NCBI RefSeq assembly: GCF_900107155.1
Contig: NZ_FNOX01000011.1
Coordinates: 62,001-126,000 of the forward strand
Direction of reading: 5' to 3'
Origin: Pseudomonas salomonii
GTDB taxonomy: Bacteria; Pseudomonadota; Gammaproteobacteria; Pseudomonadales; Pseudomonadaceae
Length of the DNA stretch: 64,000 nucleotides
Shown: piece by piece, positions 54,673-63,874 of the stretch
How positions within the stretch are numbered: the first letter of the stretch is position 1
Layout of the letters: each line of letters begins with the position of its first letter
Translations under genes and position numbers: made by a program
The notes under the pieces: generated by a model
The model's input: only the letters and a program-made list of their open reading frames with translations
What the model was told of the DNA's origin: nothing
Databases searched by the model: none

Positions 54673-54800
54673 GGATCTGTGGATAACCTGTGCACGGTTT
54701 GTTGGCGAATTGACGTTTTTGCTTCATAACAAGCTGATTTACTTACATATTTCTCAAGCTCATAAAATCGCGAAAAACGTGCATAAGTTTTTTCAGCATA

Positions 54801-54829
54801 AAAAAACCGGTCCTTGTGACCGGTTTTTT
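54801..54829. terminator. Bidirectional terminator between convergent genes
   Basis: AAAAAACCGGTC (54801-54812) pairs perfectly with GACCGGTTTTTT (54818-54829), giving T-runs on both strands. It serves the acyltransferase and the kinase gene. Confidence 0.93.
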
Positions 54830-54853
54830 ATGCACAGTAAAAAAGTACGTTTT

Positions 54854-57133
54854 TCATTCGTCGAGCAGCGGCAATTGCAGGCTGAACGTCGAACCTTTAC
54901 CCAGCTCGCTTTCACACAGAATGCGACCGCCATGGCGCTCCACCACAGCCTTGACCATGGTCAACCCCAACCCCAGGCCCTCACTGCCCTGAGCCGAGTC
55001 AAAGCGCCGGTATTGGCTGAACAACTCCGGTAAGTCCTCTGGCGCAATGCCAGGTCCTTGATCGCTGATGCGGCATTCCAGCCACCCTTGCGCGCTGCCG
55101 TGGCTCAAGGTGACGGTGGTGCCGGAAGGGGAATACTTGATCGCATTTTCCAGCACGTTGAACAACGCTCGGGTCAGCAGCGATTGATCCGCGCAGACCA
55201 TGCCTTCATCGGCCTCGTCCAGATCATGAACCAGGTGGATGCCTTTAAGTTGGGCGATGACCGCCACTTGATCGAAAGCATCCATCACCAGCATCGCGAA
55301 CAGCGTGGGTTGAAACTGGTAGCCATCGGCCTCGGCTTTGGCCAGTTGCACGAAGGATTCAGTCAGGCTCAGCGCGCGCCGGACCTGTTGTTCGATCTGA
55401 ACAAACACCGGCGACTCACCGTTATGCACGTCCAGCAGCGCCAGGATCGCCGAGTGGGGCGCACGCAAGTCATGGGACAAAAAGCGCAGCATGGTTTCAC
55501 GGTGCTGCTGGGCTTCGCGTTCCTTGCTCAGGTCAGTGAGACTCAGCAGCCAACCGAGGGCGACGTCACCTTCGGCCGGCAGCAAGGGGGCAAGCTCCAT
55601 GCGCAGGCTACGCTGGTGGATGTCGCGAAACTCAACGAGTTCCAATGCTGAGAGAGCAGGGCGCACACCATTGTGCAGCGGCGGATAACCCAGATCGGCG
55701 AGTTGATCGAGCAGGTTTTGGTTGACCAACTCATTACTGAACACTTCACGCGCAATCCGGTTGGCCAGCAGGATGCTGCCTCTGGGATCGGTAATCAGCG
55801 TGGCCACTGGCAGGCACTCCAGCCCGTCAGCCATAAACCGCCGGGTGTCGCGTGTACGGCTTACCGCTTGTTCCAGGGCAAAGATCCGCGCTTGCAGCAC
55901 ATCGCCCTTGCTCGCAGGCGCACGACGACGCTCTGGAAGTACCTTGGGTTCGTTATCCAGCCGCGCCAGCTCCCAGCCGAAGTAGGCAAGGATCACGCTG
56001 AGGCGCCGCCAATTCCAGATCAAATAACTGAGCAGCAAACCAATCAGGCACGCAGCGGGCGACCACCAGTGGCCCAGGCTCAGCAACACCCACGAAACGA
56101 ACAATGCGCTCGCCATGCACCCCAGGGTCATCCACAACGCGTAGCGTGGGCGATACAACAACAGGCCCAGTAACAATGCCACCCAGGTAGTCGCCATCAA
56201 GGCCGACACCGCGCCGGGTAGATCAACAATGCTACGCCCTTGCAGCAGACCATTAAGGACGTTGGCCTGAATCTCCACACCCGCCGTGGTGCCGACCGTC
56301 GAGGAGAGCGGGGTGACGAAACGATCGCCCATGCCGGACGCGGTGGCGCCCACCAGAACCAGCCGGCCACGCAGCTGTTCCGGGGCGACCTCACCGCGCA
56401 GAACGCTGGCGTAGGAGACCGTAGGAAAACGGGTGTTGGCAGTGATGAACGGGATTCGAATGGCGTGCTCCCGATGCCAGGACGGGTTGATCGGTTCCTG
56501 GGGTTCGCCTGGCATCTCAGAGGCCTGGCCGCTCACCGCATAGGCCATCCATGCCAACTGCGGCGCGGTGTCACCGGGCGGGCCTTCACGCATAAACAGG
56601 TTGCGCACCACGCCATCACTGTCTGCTTCAACATTGATATGCCCGAGACCTTTAGCGCATTTGAGCAGCGGCAGCATTTGCGCGTCGGGCGCGCTGTAGC
56701 TGGCCGCTTCCTCACGCAGCAACGGCAGTACCACGTTGCCGGCGTTGCACACAGCCGCTGTGAGGCGTTGATCATTGGCGGGGATACCGGGCTCACTGAA
56801 GATCACATCGAAGAGGATGGCCGCCGGTTGTGCGGCGCTCAGGCGGTTGATCAGGTCGGCATGCAAACTGCGCGGCCAGGGCCAGCGGCCCAGCTCTTTC
56901 AGACTGGGGTCGTCGATGGTCACCAGCAAGATTCGCGGGTCTACCGGCAAGGGCGCCAGGCGCCTGAGGCTGTCATACAGCGGGTTGTTCAGCGCCAGGC
57001 CCGGGCTCAACGAGAGGTAAGCCGTCATCGGCAACAACAGCAAACCTATCCACAGCCACTCGCGCACCAGGCCGTGGAACAAGCGCTGGGCATGGGTGGG
57101 CTGGCGTTTTTCGGCCTTGCGCCACAGCATCAT
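54854..57133 (-). CDS. CHASE2-domain sensor histidine kinase
   Basis: A 759-residue membrane kinase. After one N-terminal helix (LWIGLLLLPMTAYLSL), an extracytoplasmic CHASE2 domain (about residues 45-300, with LLVTIDDPSLKELGRWPWPR and ILFDVIFSEPG) precedes three membrane helices (about 305-370). Then come a PAS-like region (415-520), the H-box FLSHDLRAPHSAIL near residue 550, the N-box NVLENAIKYSPSG, and G-boxes ISDQGPGIAPED and GLGLGLTMV. Its start lies three bases after the FecR-domain gene, and a response regulator is encoded divergently. CHASE2 ligands are unknown. The three genes look like one signalling set. Confidence 0.9.
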   Translation of the reverse strand: MMLWRKAEKRQPTHAQRLFHGLVREWLWIGLLLLPMTAYLSLSPGLALNNPLYDSLRRLAPLPVDPRILLVTIDDPSLKELGRWPWPRSLHADLINRLSAAQPAAILFDVIFSEPGIPANDQRLTAAVCNAGNVVLPLLREEAASYSAPDAQMLPLLKCAKGLGHINVEADSDGVVRNLFMREGPPGDTAPQLAWMAYAVSGQASEMPGEPQEPINPSWHREHAIRIPFITANTRFPTVSYASVLRGEVAPEQLRGRLVLVGATASGMGDRFVTPLSSTVGTTAGVEIQANVLNGLLQGRSIVDLPGAVSALMATTWVALLLGLLLYRPRYALWMTLGCMASALFVSWVLLSLGHWWSPAACLIGLLLSYLIWNWRRLSVILAYFGWELARLDNEPKVLPERRRAPASKGDVLQARIFALEQAVSRTRDTRRFMADGLECLPVATLITDPRGSILLANRIAREVFSNELVNQNLLDQLADLGYPPLHNGVRPALSALELVEFRDIHQRSLRMELAPLLPAEGDVALGWLLSLTDLSKEREAQQHRETMLRFLSHDLRAPHSAILALLDVHNGESPVFVQIEQQVRRALSLTESFVQLAKAEADGYQFQPTLFAMLVMDAFDQVAVIAQLKGIHLVHDLDEADEGMVCADQSLLTRALFNVLENAIKYSPSGTTVTLSHGSAQGWLECRISDQGPGIAPEDLPELFSQYRRFDSAQGSEGLGLGLTMVKAVVERHGGRILCESELGKGSTFSLQLPLLDE

Positions 57134-57136
57134 TGG

Positions 57137-58099
57137 TCAACCACCGCTGGCCTGTGCCTGGGTGGCGGGTGGGTAATAGAAGATGTCATAAACCCCGGTT
57201 TCTCCCTCCAGGCCCTGCGCGTCATAGGCGGACAAACGCACGTGGTAAAACGATGCCTTGAGCCCAGTGAAGCGCATTTTCGGCTCACTGGAAAAGTATT
57301 CCTGCTTAATGTTCATAAAGGCTGAGTCGGTCGCCACTTGGGCACGATAGCGCTGTGCGCCAGGCAATGGCCGCAGGTACAGGCTCCAGACCGGCGACTG
57401 ACCTTTCTGGCCGTCCTGCCCAATCAATACCGGCGCGGGCAAAAGCTCCACGGCCTTGAGTTCACCCTGTTGTTTGATCAGCAGACCTTGGCGTGCGCCC
57501 ACCTTTACTTCGGCTGCGGCGCTGCCTTCTGCACGGTTAACCGCAACCTGGCCGTTGAGCACCTCCAGCACAGATTGCTCGCCGTCATTGCGCACGCGAA
57601 AGTGCGTACCGCGCACACCGAGAACACCAACCGGCGTCACGATCTGAAAACGGTCGTAGTCGCTGACCCGCTTGATCACGTAGGTCTCGACTTGGCCCTG
57701 TTCCAGAATGACCTGGGGAATCGCCTGCTTTTGCAACCAGTGCAGGCGCACCTGTGAACTGGAAGGCAGCACCACGCGGGAACCATCACCCAGGCGCAGG
57801 CTGACAAAAGCCGATGTCGACGTCTTCACGCCTTCTTGCTCATCAATGCTCATCCCTTCCAGCAGGGGCTGAGCCCGGCCTTTAGCGTCGAGCTTCCAGG
57901 CTTCCCCCGTCAAATGCTGCACAACAGCCGGCAACGGTTGAGCACGGCACTGGAACGGCTCGTCAATATAAGCAGGGCGATAGGGCGGGGCAGCCTGCGC
58001 AGTATCGATGGCCCAGGCCAGCAACGCGGGCAGGGCACACCATAATCGATAGGCAGAACAGGTCATGGTGCTCATCACCCGGGTAGTTTCAGACGGCAT
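57137..58099 (-). CDS. FecR-domain secreted protein of the CHASE2 kinase operon
   Basis: A 320-residue exported protein. A signal sequence (LWCALPALLAWAIDTAQA-AP) is followed by a FecR domain (about 85-200): V-TSTSAFVSLRLGDGSRVVLPSSSQVRL, FQIVTPVGVLGVRGTHFRVR and GQVAVNR. The C-terminal 90 residues form a beta-rich module (SPVWSLYLRPLPGAQRYRAQV) with a fibronectin-like feel. Starts at 58099, 58075 or 58066 are possible; 58099 has GAGG upstream. FecR domains usually pass a surface signal to a sigma regulator. Here no sigma factor is present, and the partner is a CHASE2 kinase, so a periplasmic sensing role is inferred. Confidence 0.85.
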   Translation of the reverse strand: MPSETTRVMSTMTCSAYRLWCALPALLAWAIDTAQAAPPYRPAYIDEPFQCRAQPLPAVVQHLTGEAWKLDAKGRAQPLLEGMSIDEQEGVKTSTSAFVSLRLGDGSRVVLPSSSQVRLHWLQKQAIPQVILEQGQVETYVIKRVSDYDRFQIVTPVGVLGVRGTHFRVRNDGEQSVLEVLNGQVAVNRAEGSAAAEVKVGARQGLLIKQQGELKAVELLPAPVLIGQDGQKGQSPVWSLYLRPLPGAQRYRAQVATDSAFMNIKQEYFSSEPKMRFTGLKASFYHVRLSAYDAQGLEGETGVYDIFYYPPATQAQASGG

Positions 58100-58359
58100 C
58101 TGACCTCAGCACGTACAGGTTTACGGCAGCGCATGTGTCGGCTGATCCTTTTCCTCAGGGGTAGGAGCCGGTATCTTTCGACTAGTAGGTACGAAAGACT
58201 TTAAACGGGTTTACGGCCCTTTGATATCAGCGTACCGATAGATCCTGTGAACAGTGAGTCTGCCCACAATTCTTCAGATTCAACCACAGGCATCTGCGCA
58301 CTACCTACGCGATTGAACAGACCGTCGGCTGTCGTATTTTTTGTAGAAAGGACCCACCC

Positions 58360-59082
58360 ATGCGTGTCGCAATACTGGACGACGAACCCGCTGAATTGCG
58401 TCGGGTTGAACAGACGCTGCGACAGATCCCCAGCACCGCAGAGCAACCCTGGTCCCTGCATTTTTTCGAGCGCGGTGAAGACCTGCTGCGCCAACTGCGC
58501 CGCGAAACCTTTGACCTGTTGATACTCGACTGGCAACTGCCCGATATCACAGGCATCGCATTGCTGCGCTGGACCCGCGAGCACATGGACTCCCCCCCAG
58601 CCGTGATCATGTTGACCAGCCGCGATGCCGAGAGCGATATCGTCACCGCGCTCAACAGTGGGGCGGACGATTACGTCAGCAAACCGTTTCGGCCAAACGA
58701 GCTCAAGGCTCGGGTCAACGCCGTGTTACGCCGCCATGGGCTGCAAAAGCCTGCAACTAATGAAGTGCAGAGCTTCAACGACCTGACCTTTGATGATGCC
58801 GAGCTGACGGTGACGCGTGCGGGTAAGCCGATCAACCTCACTGAGCGTGAATACCGCCTGGCCAGTTGCTTGTTCGCCAACCTGGCTCGGCCACTGTCTC
58901 GGGAATATCTGTATGAGCGGTTTTGGAGCCATGAAGAAATGGTTTCCTCGCGGCCACTGGATACGCATATTTATCGGCTGCGTAACAAGCTGGGGTTGAC
59001 CGCCGACCGGGGTTGGCAGCTGCTGACCATCTATGGGTACGGCTATCGGTTGGAGAGTGTGGCGGCGGCTGCCCAAGGCTAA
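58360..59082 (+). CDS. OmpR-type response regulator
   Basis: A 240-residue two-component regulator. The receiver domain has the acidic pair Asp7-Asp8, phosphoacceptor Asp57 (LLILDWQLPD), T at MLTSRD and Lys in YVSKPF. The C-terminal winged helix ends in LDTHIYRLRNKLG and YGYGYRLE, typical of OmpR/PhoB DNA-binding domains. It is divergent from the FecR/CHASE2 operon across 260 bp, which contain no gene. It is the probable partner of the CHASE2 kinase. Its target genes are not visible. Confidence 0.9.
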   Translation: MRVAILDDEPAELRRVEQTLRQIPSTAEQPWSLHFFERGEDLLRQLRRETFDLLILDWQLPDITGIALLRWTREHMDSPPAVIMLTSRDAESDIVTALNSGADDYVSKPFRPNELKARVNAVLRRHGLQKPATNEVQSFNDLTFDDAELTVTRAGKPINLTEREYRLASCLFANLARPLSREYLYERFWSHEEMVSSRPLDTHIYRLRNKLGLTADRGWQLLTIYGYGYRLESVAAAAQG

Positions 59083-59091
59083 AAACAGTGA

Positions 59092-59107
59092 TGTTCCACG
59101 TGGAGCA
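59092..59107. other. parS-like ParB binding site (one mismatch)
   Basis: TGTTCCACGTGGAGCA differs at one position from the Pseudomonas parS palindrome TGTTCCACGTGGAACA. It lies just after the response regulator gene. Confidence 0.75.
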
Positions 59108-59135
59108 ATTGCAAAACGCTTAAATTTCACCCAAT

Positions 59136-59167
59136 AAAAAAGGCCAGCGCTGAGCGTTGGCCTTTTT
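59136..59167. terminator. Bidirectional terminator between response regulator and gyrB
   Basis: AAAAAGGCCAGCGC pairs with GCGTTGGCCTTTTT (one G-T pair) around TGA, flanked by A- and T-runs. Confidence 0.92.
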
Positions 59168-59186
59168 GTTTTAGCGGGCAGCCTGA

Positions 59187-61604
59187 TCAGAAGTCCAGGT
59201 TGGACACCGCCAAGGCGTTGCTCTCGATGAAGTCACGGCGAGGCTCGACCGCATCACCCATCAGGGTGTTGAAGATCTGGTCTGCGCCAATGGCGTCTTC
59301 GATGGTCACGCGCAGCATGCGACGCTGAGCGGGATCCATGGTGGTTTCCCACAGTTGATCCGGGTTCATCTCGCCCAGACCTTTGTATCGCTGGATGGTG
59401 TGGCGCTTGGTGCTTTCGGCCATCAACCAGTCCAGGGCTTCCTTGAACTCCTTGACCGCTTTCTTACGCTCGCCACGCTGGATGTAAGCACCGTCGTCCA
59501 ACAGGGTGCTCAATTGCGCGCCGAGAGTGACCACGGTTTTGTAGTCGTTGCTGCCGAAGAAGTCGCGGTTGAAGGTGACGTAATTCGACAGGCCGTGGGA
59601 GATCAGTTCGACCTCTGGCAGCCACACGTTACGTTCACGGTCTTCACGCAGGCTGGCTTTATACACCAGGCCAGACTTCTCGACGGTGCGCAGACGCACT
59701 TCGTACTGAGCCAGCCAATTCTGCATGTGGGCGTGATCGCCCAACTGCTCCAGACTCACGGAAGGCAGGTAGATGAAGTGCTCGGTCAGCTCCTGAGGGT
59801 ACAGACGCGACAGACGCTTGAGGGTCTTCATTACCATGCGGAAGTCGTTAACCAAACGCTCCAGCGCCTCACCGGAAATACCCGGGGCTTCGTCGTTCAA
59901 GTGCAGGCTGGCATCTTCCAGGGCCGACTGCGTCATGTACTCTTCCATGGCGTCGTCGTCTTTGATGTATTGCTCTTGCTTGCCCTTTTTCACTTTGTAC
60001 AACGGCGGCTGAGCGATGTAGATGTAGCCACGCTCGATCAGCTCCGGCAACTGACGGAAGAAGAAGGTCAGCAGCAGGGTACGGATGTGCGAACCGTCGA
60101 CGTCAGCATCGGTCATGATGATGATGTTGTGGTAACGCAGCTTGTCGATGTTGTACTCGTCGCGGCCGATACCGCAGCCCAGCGCCGTGATCAAGGTGCC
60201 GACTTCCTGGGAGGAAATCATCTTGTCGAAGCGGGCCTTCTCGACGTTGAGGATCTTGCCTTTCAACGGCAGGATAGCCTGGGTGCGACGGTTACGACCC
60301 TGCTTGGCGGAACCGCCAGCAGAGTCACCTTCCACCAGGTACAGTTCGGAGAGGGCAGGGTCCTTCTCCTGGCAGTCAGCCAGTTTGCCCGGCAGGCCGG
60401 CGATATCCAGCGCGCCCTTGCGGCGGGTCATCTCGCGGGCTTTACGCGCCGCTTCACGGGCACGTGCCGCGTCGATCATCTTGCCGACAACCAGCTTGGC
60501 TTCGTTCGGGTTTTCCAGCAGGAAGTCGGAGAAGTATTTGCCCATCTCCTGTTCCACTGCGGTCTTCACTTCGGAAGACACCAGCTTGTCTTTGGTCTGG
60601 GAGCTGAACTTTGGATCCGGCACTTTTACCGAGATGATCGCTGTCAGGCCTTCACGCGCATCGTCACCGGTGGTGGCCACTTTGTGCTTCTTGGCCAAGC
60701 CTTCCGCTTCGATGTAGGTGTTCAGGTTACGCGTCAGTGCGGAACGGAAACCCACCAAGTGAGTACCGCCATCGCGCTGTGGAATGTTGTTGGTGAAGCA
60801 CAACAGGTTCTCGTTGAAGCTGTCGTTCCACTGCAGGGCGATTTCAACGCCGATGCCGTCTTCACGCTGGATGTTGAAGTGGAACACCTGGTTGACCGCA
60901 GTCTTGTTGGTGTTCAGGTATTCAACGAACGCACGCAGGCCGCCTTCGTACTTGAACAGTTCTTCCTTGCCGCTGCGCTCGTCCTTGAGGACGATACCCA
61001 CACCGGAGTTAAGGAACGACAATTCACGAATACGCTTGGCCAGGATGTCCCAGCTGAAGTGAATATTCTTGAAGGTTTCTGCCGAAGGCTTGAAGTGAAT
61101 CTGGGTACCGGTGGATTCACTGTCGCCAACGATTTTCATCGGCTCTTGTGGAACACCGTGGACGTAGGTCTGTTCCCAGATCTTGCCGCTACGGCGAACG
61201 GTCAGGATCAGCTCTTCGGACAGAGCGTTCACCACCGACACACCTACACCGTGCAAACCGCCGGAGACTTTATAGGAGTTGTCATCGAACTTACCGCCGG
61301 CGTGAAGCACGGTCATGATGACCTCTGCCGCCGATACGCCTTCTTCTTTGTGCACATCGACCGGAATGCCGCGACCGTTGTCGCGCACGGTGATGGACTC
61401 ATCCGGGTGGATGATAATGCTGATGTCGTCGCAGTGACCGGCCAAAGCTTCGTCGATGGAGTTGTCGACCACCTCGAACACCATGTGGTGCAGACCGCTA
61501 CCATCATCGGTGTCGCCGATGTACATACCAGGACGTTTGCGTACGGCATCCAAACCTTTCAGCACTTTAATGCTGGTCGAGTCGTACGTGTTTTCTTCGC
61601 TCAT
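59187..61604 (-). CDS. gyrB: DNA gyrase subunit B
   Basis: An 805-residue ATPase subunit of gyrase, which introduces negative supercoils. The GHKL ATP site (EVVDNSIDEALAGHCDDI, DNGRGIPVD, GGLHGVGVSVVNALS) is at the N-terminus. The TOPRIM metal site (LVEGDSAGGSAKQGRNRRTQAIL and DADVDGSHIRTLLL) is in the middle. The length is the full gammaproteobacterial form with the long insert. It ends in SNLDF. It starts four bases after recF. Confidence 0.98.
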   Translation of the reverse strand: MSEENTYDSTSIKVLKGLDAVRKRPGMYIGDTDDGSGLHHMVFEVVDNSIDEALAGHCDDISIIIHPDESITVRDNGRGIPVDVHKEEGVSAAEVIMTVLHAGGKFDDNSYKVSGGLHGVGVSVVNALSEELILTVRRSGKIWEQTYVHGVPQEPMKIVGDSESTGTQIHFKPSAETFKNIHFSWDILAKRIRELSFLNSGVGIVLKDERSGKEELFKYEGGLRAFVEYLNTNKTAVNQVFHFNIQREDGIGVEIALQWNDSFNENLLCFTNNIPQRDGGTHLVGFRSALTRNLNTYIEAEGLAKKHKVATTGDDAREGLTAIISVKVPDPKFSSQTKDKLVSSEVKTAVEQEMGKYFSDFLLENPNEAKLVVGKMIDAARAREAARKAREMTRRKGALDIAGLPGKLADCQEKDPALSELYLVEGDSAGGSAKQGRNRRTQAILPLKGKILNVEKARFDKMISSQEVGTLITALGCGIGRDEYNIDKLRYHNIIIMTDADVDGSHIRTLLLTFFFRQLPELIERGYIYIAQPPLYKVKKGKQEQYIKDDDAMEEYMTQSALEDASLHLNDEAPGISGEALERLVNDFRMVMKTLKRLSRLYPQELTEHFIYLPSVSLEQLGDHAHMQNWLAQYEVRLRTVEKSGLVYKASLREDRERNVWLPEVELISHGLSNYVTFNRDFFGSNDYKTVVTLGAQLSTLLDDGAYIQRGERKKAVKEFKEALDWLMAESTKRHTIQRYKGLGEMNPDQLWETTMDPAQRRMLRVTIEDAIGADQIFNTLMGDAVEPRRDFIESNALAVSNLDF

Positions 61605-61608
61605 GCCT

Positions 61609-62712
61609 TCACTCCCGATGGTCGTGGGTCTGGGTGATACGGCCCTGTTCCACGTGGAACAAAGCGACTGGCGTTTCCGTCTGCCAGCCTTCCCTCAATA
61701 ATTCGTGGTCTACACAGGTGATAAACACCTGGCAGCGTAAGTCTTCCAACAAGCGGCATAACGCGCGGCGGTGCTGCTCGTCGAGTTCGGACGGCAAGTC
61801 ATCCACCAGATAAATACACTGACCGCGCCGGGCTTGGCTTACCAAATGCCCTTGGGCAATACGCAGTGCACACACCACCAACTTTTGCTGACCGCGGGAC
61901 AAGATATCCGCGGCATTGTGTGCGCCTAATCTAAGGCGCAAGTCAGCACGTTGTGGGCCTGCCTGGGTATGGCCAATTTGCTGATCCCGCTGCAAGGACG
62001 TGGCGAGCACTGCGCTCAGCTCACGTTCTTTATCCCAACCACGGTAGTAGCTCAGCGTCAGCCCCTCGAGATCCAACAACTCACTCAAGGTCTGCTCAAA
62101 GACTGGTTTCAAGGCTTTGATATAGGCGCGGCGGTATTCATCTATTTCGTCGCTGGCCAGGCACAGTTCCCGGTCCCAGGCCGCTTGCGAAGCGGCGTCA
62201 AGTGTACCATGCCGCAGCCATGAGTTCCGCTGCCGCAGGGCCTTCTGAAGGCGCTGCCAAGTGGTCATGAAACGCGGTTCCACGTGGAACACTCCCCAAT
62301 CGAGGAACTGCCTGCGAATTTTCGGCGCACCTTCCAACAGGCGGAAACTGTCTGGGTTAATCAGTTGCAACGGCAGGATTTCTGCCAGCTGTGCTGCACT
62401 GCGGGCGTTTTGCCCGTCAATGCGAATCTGGAAGTCACCGCCGCGATCGCGGGATATCCCCAGGGCACTGTGCCCCCCTTCAGCCAGTTCAACCTGGCCA
62501 AACACTGTGCAAGCCAGCTGTTCATATTGAATCACCGGCAACAAGCGAGCACTACGGAAGGAACGGGCAAGCCCAAGCAAATGAACGGCTTCCAGCACGC
62601 TGGTTTTGCCGCTGCCGTTGGCGCCGTAAAGGATATTGATGCGGGGGGAGGGAGAGAAGGTCACCGGGTGCAGATTGCGCACCGCGGTGACCGAGACGCG
62701 ACTGAGGGACAT
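61609..62712 (-). CDS. recF: DNA replication and repair protein RecF
   Basis: A 367-residue SMC-like ATPase that loads RecA at single-strand gaps. Walker A is NILYGANGSGKTSVLEAVHLL at the N-terminus, the ABC signature region is ILSRGQQKLVVCALRIAQG near 270, and Walker B is CIYLVDDLPSELDEQHR. Two parS sites lie inside the coding sequence. The gene is within the dnaA-dnaN-recF-gyrB operon. Confidence 0.97.
   Translation of the reverse strand: MSLSRVSVTAVRNLHPVTFSPSPRINILYGANGSGKTSVLEAVHLLGLARSFRSARLLPVIQYEQLACTVFGQVELAEGGHSALGISRDRGGDFQIRIDGQNARSAAQLAEILPLQLINPDSFRLLEGAPKIRRQFLDWGVFHVEPRFMTTWQRLQKALRQRNSWLRHGTLDAASQAAWDRELCLASDEIDEYRRAYIKALKPVFEQTLSELLDLEGLTLSYYRGWDKERELSAVLATSLQRDQQIGHTQAGPQRADLRLRLGAHNAADILSRGQQKLVVCALRIAQGHLVSQARRGQCIYLVDDLPSELDEQHRRALCRLLEDLRCQVFITCVDHELLREGWQTETPVALFHVEQGRITQTHDHRE
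61646..61661. other. parS site (perfect palindrome)
   Basis: TGTTCCACGTGGAACA is the exact parS consensus as I recall it for Pseudomonas, within the 3' end of recF. ParB would nucleate here to organise the origin region. Confidence 0.9.
62276..62291. other. parS site (one mismatch)
   Basis: GGTTCCACGTGGAACA keeps the full 14-bp palindromic core GTTCCACGTGGAAC, inside recF. Confidence 0.88.
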
Positions 62713-62732
62713 CTAGCTTCTGCTGAGCATGA

Positions 62733-63836
62733 TTACAGGCGCATCGGCATAACAACGTAAGCCGAGTCGTCGTTGTCGGATTCTTGCACCAGGGCACTGC
62801 TGTTGGAGTCCGACAGAATCAGGCGAACCTGTTCGGTGGTCATCACACCCAGTACGTCCAGCAGGTAGCTCACGTTAAAGCCGATTTCCAGCGAGCCGCC
62901 GTTGTAGTCAACGCCAACTTCTTCTTCCGCTTCTTCCTGCTCCGGGTTATTGGCCTGGATTTTCAGCTGACCGTTAGCCAGTTGCAGACGAATACCACGG
63001 TACTTCTCGTTGGACAGAATCGCAGTACGGCTGAACGCTTCACGCAGCGCCTGACGATCGCCGATCACCAGCTTGTCGCCACCTTTTGGCAGCACACGCT
63101 CGTAATCCGGGAATTTGCCGTCAACCAGCTTGGACGTGAAGGTGAATTCGCCCGTGGTGGCACGGATGTGGTGCTGACCCAGGACGATGCTGACATTGCC
63201 ATCCGGCTCGGTGAGCAGACGCGCCAGTTCCAGGATACCTTTACGCGGCACGATGACCTGGTGACGGTCCGGCTGGCCGATATCGGCACGCATCGAGCAC
63301 ATGGCCAGGCGGTGACCGTCGGTAGCCACTGCACGGATAACGCCTTCAGCGACCTCCAGCAGCATGCCATTGAGGTAGTAACGCACGTCCTGCTGGGCCA
63401 TGGCGAAGCTGGTGCGTTCGATCAAACGGCGTAGCTTGCTCTGGTCCAGGCTGCAGGTCAGCGAGCCTGGGCCTTCTTCGACGGTAGGGAAGTCATTGGC
63501 CGGCAAGGTCGACAGCGTGAAACGGCTGCGACCGGCCTTGACCACCAATTTCTGCTCATCGACCTTGATGTCGATCAGCGCATCGTTGGGCAGGCTTTTG
63601 CAGATGTCCATCAGCTTACGTGCCGGCACAGTGATTTCGCCGGGCTCAGCCGGCTCTTCGAGCTGCACGCGACCCACCAGTTCGACTTCCAGGTCGGTAC
63701 CGGTCAAAGACAATTGCTGGCCTTCGACCACCAGCAATACGTTGGAAAGCACCGGCAAGGTCTGTCGGCGCTCAACGACGCCTGCGACCAGTTGCAGGGG
63801 TTTCAACAGGGCTTCGCGTTGAATGGTGAAATGCAT
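62733..63836 (-). CDS. dnaN: DNA polymerase III beta sliding clamp
   Basis: A 367-residue processivity clamp. MHFTIQREALLKPLQLVAGVVERRQTLPVLSNVLL is the family N-terminus, and the C-terminal YVVMPMRL is the conserved clamp end that binds polymerase peptides. It lies between dnaA and recF in the usual order. Confidence 0.98.
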   Translation of the reverse strand: MHFTIQREALLKPLQLVAGVVERRQTLPVLSNVLLVVEGQQLSLTGTDLEVELVGRVQLEEPAEPGEITVPARKLMDICKSLPNDALIDIKVDEQKLVVKAGRSRFTLSTLPANDFPTVEEGPGSLTCSLDQSKLRRLIERTSFAMAQQDVRYYLNGMLLEVAEGVIRAVATDGHRLAMCSMRADIGQPDRHQVIVPRKGILELARLLTEPDGNVSIVLGQHHIRATTGEFTFTSKLVDGKFPDYERVLPKGGDKLVIGDRQALREAFSRTAILSNEKYRGIRLQLANGQLKIQANNPEQEEAEEEVGVDYNGGSLEIGFNVSYLLDVLGVMTTEQVRLILSDSNSSALVQESDNDDSAYVVMPMRL

Positions 63837-63874
63837 GGTCTAGTCCCTTGCCTTAATAAGCTGCGCTGGTGTCA

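Noticed and set aside
59355..61637. 760-codon frame antisense to gyrB
   Set aside because: Shadow of gyrB; no recognisable domain and implausible composition.
63837..63874. Replication origin in the dnaA-dnaN gap
   Set aside because: Only 38 bp with no DnaA box; the origin is expected upstream of dnaA, outside the window.
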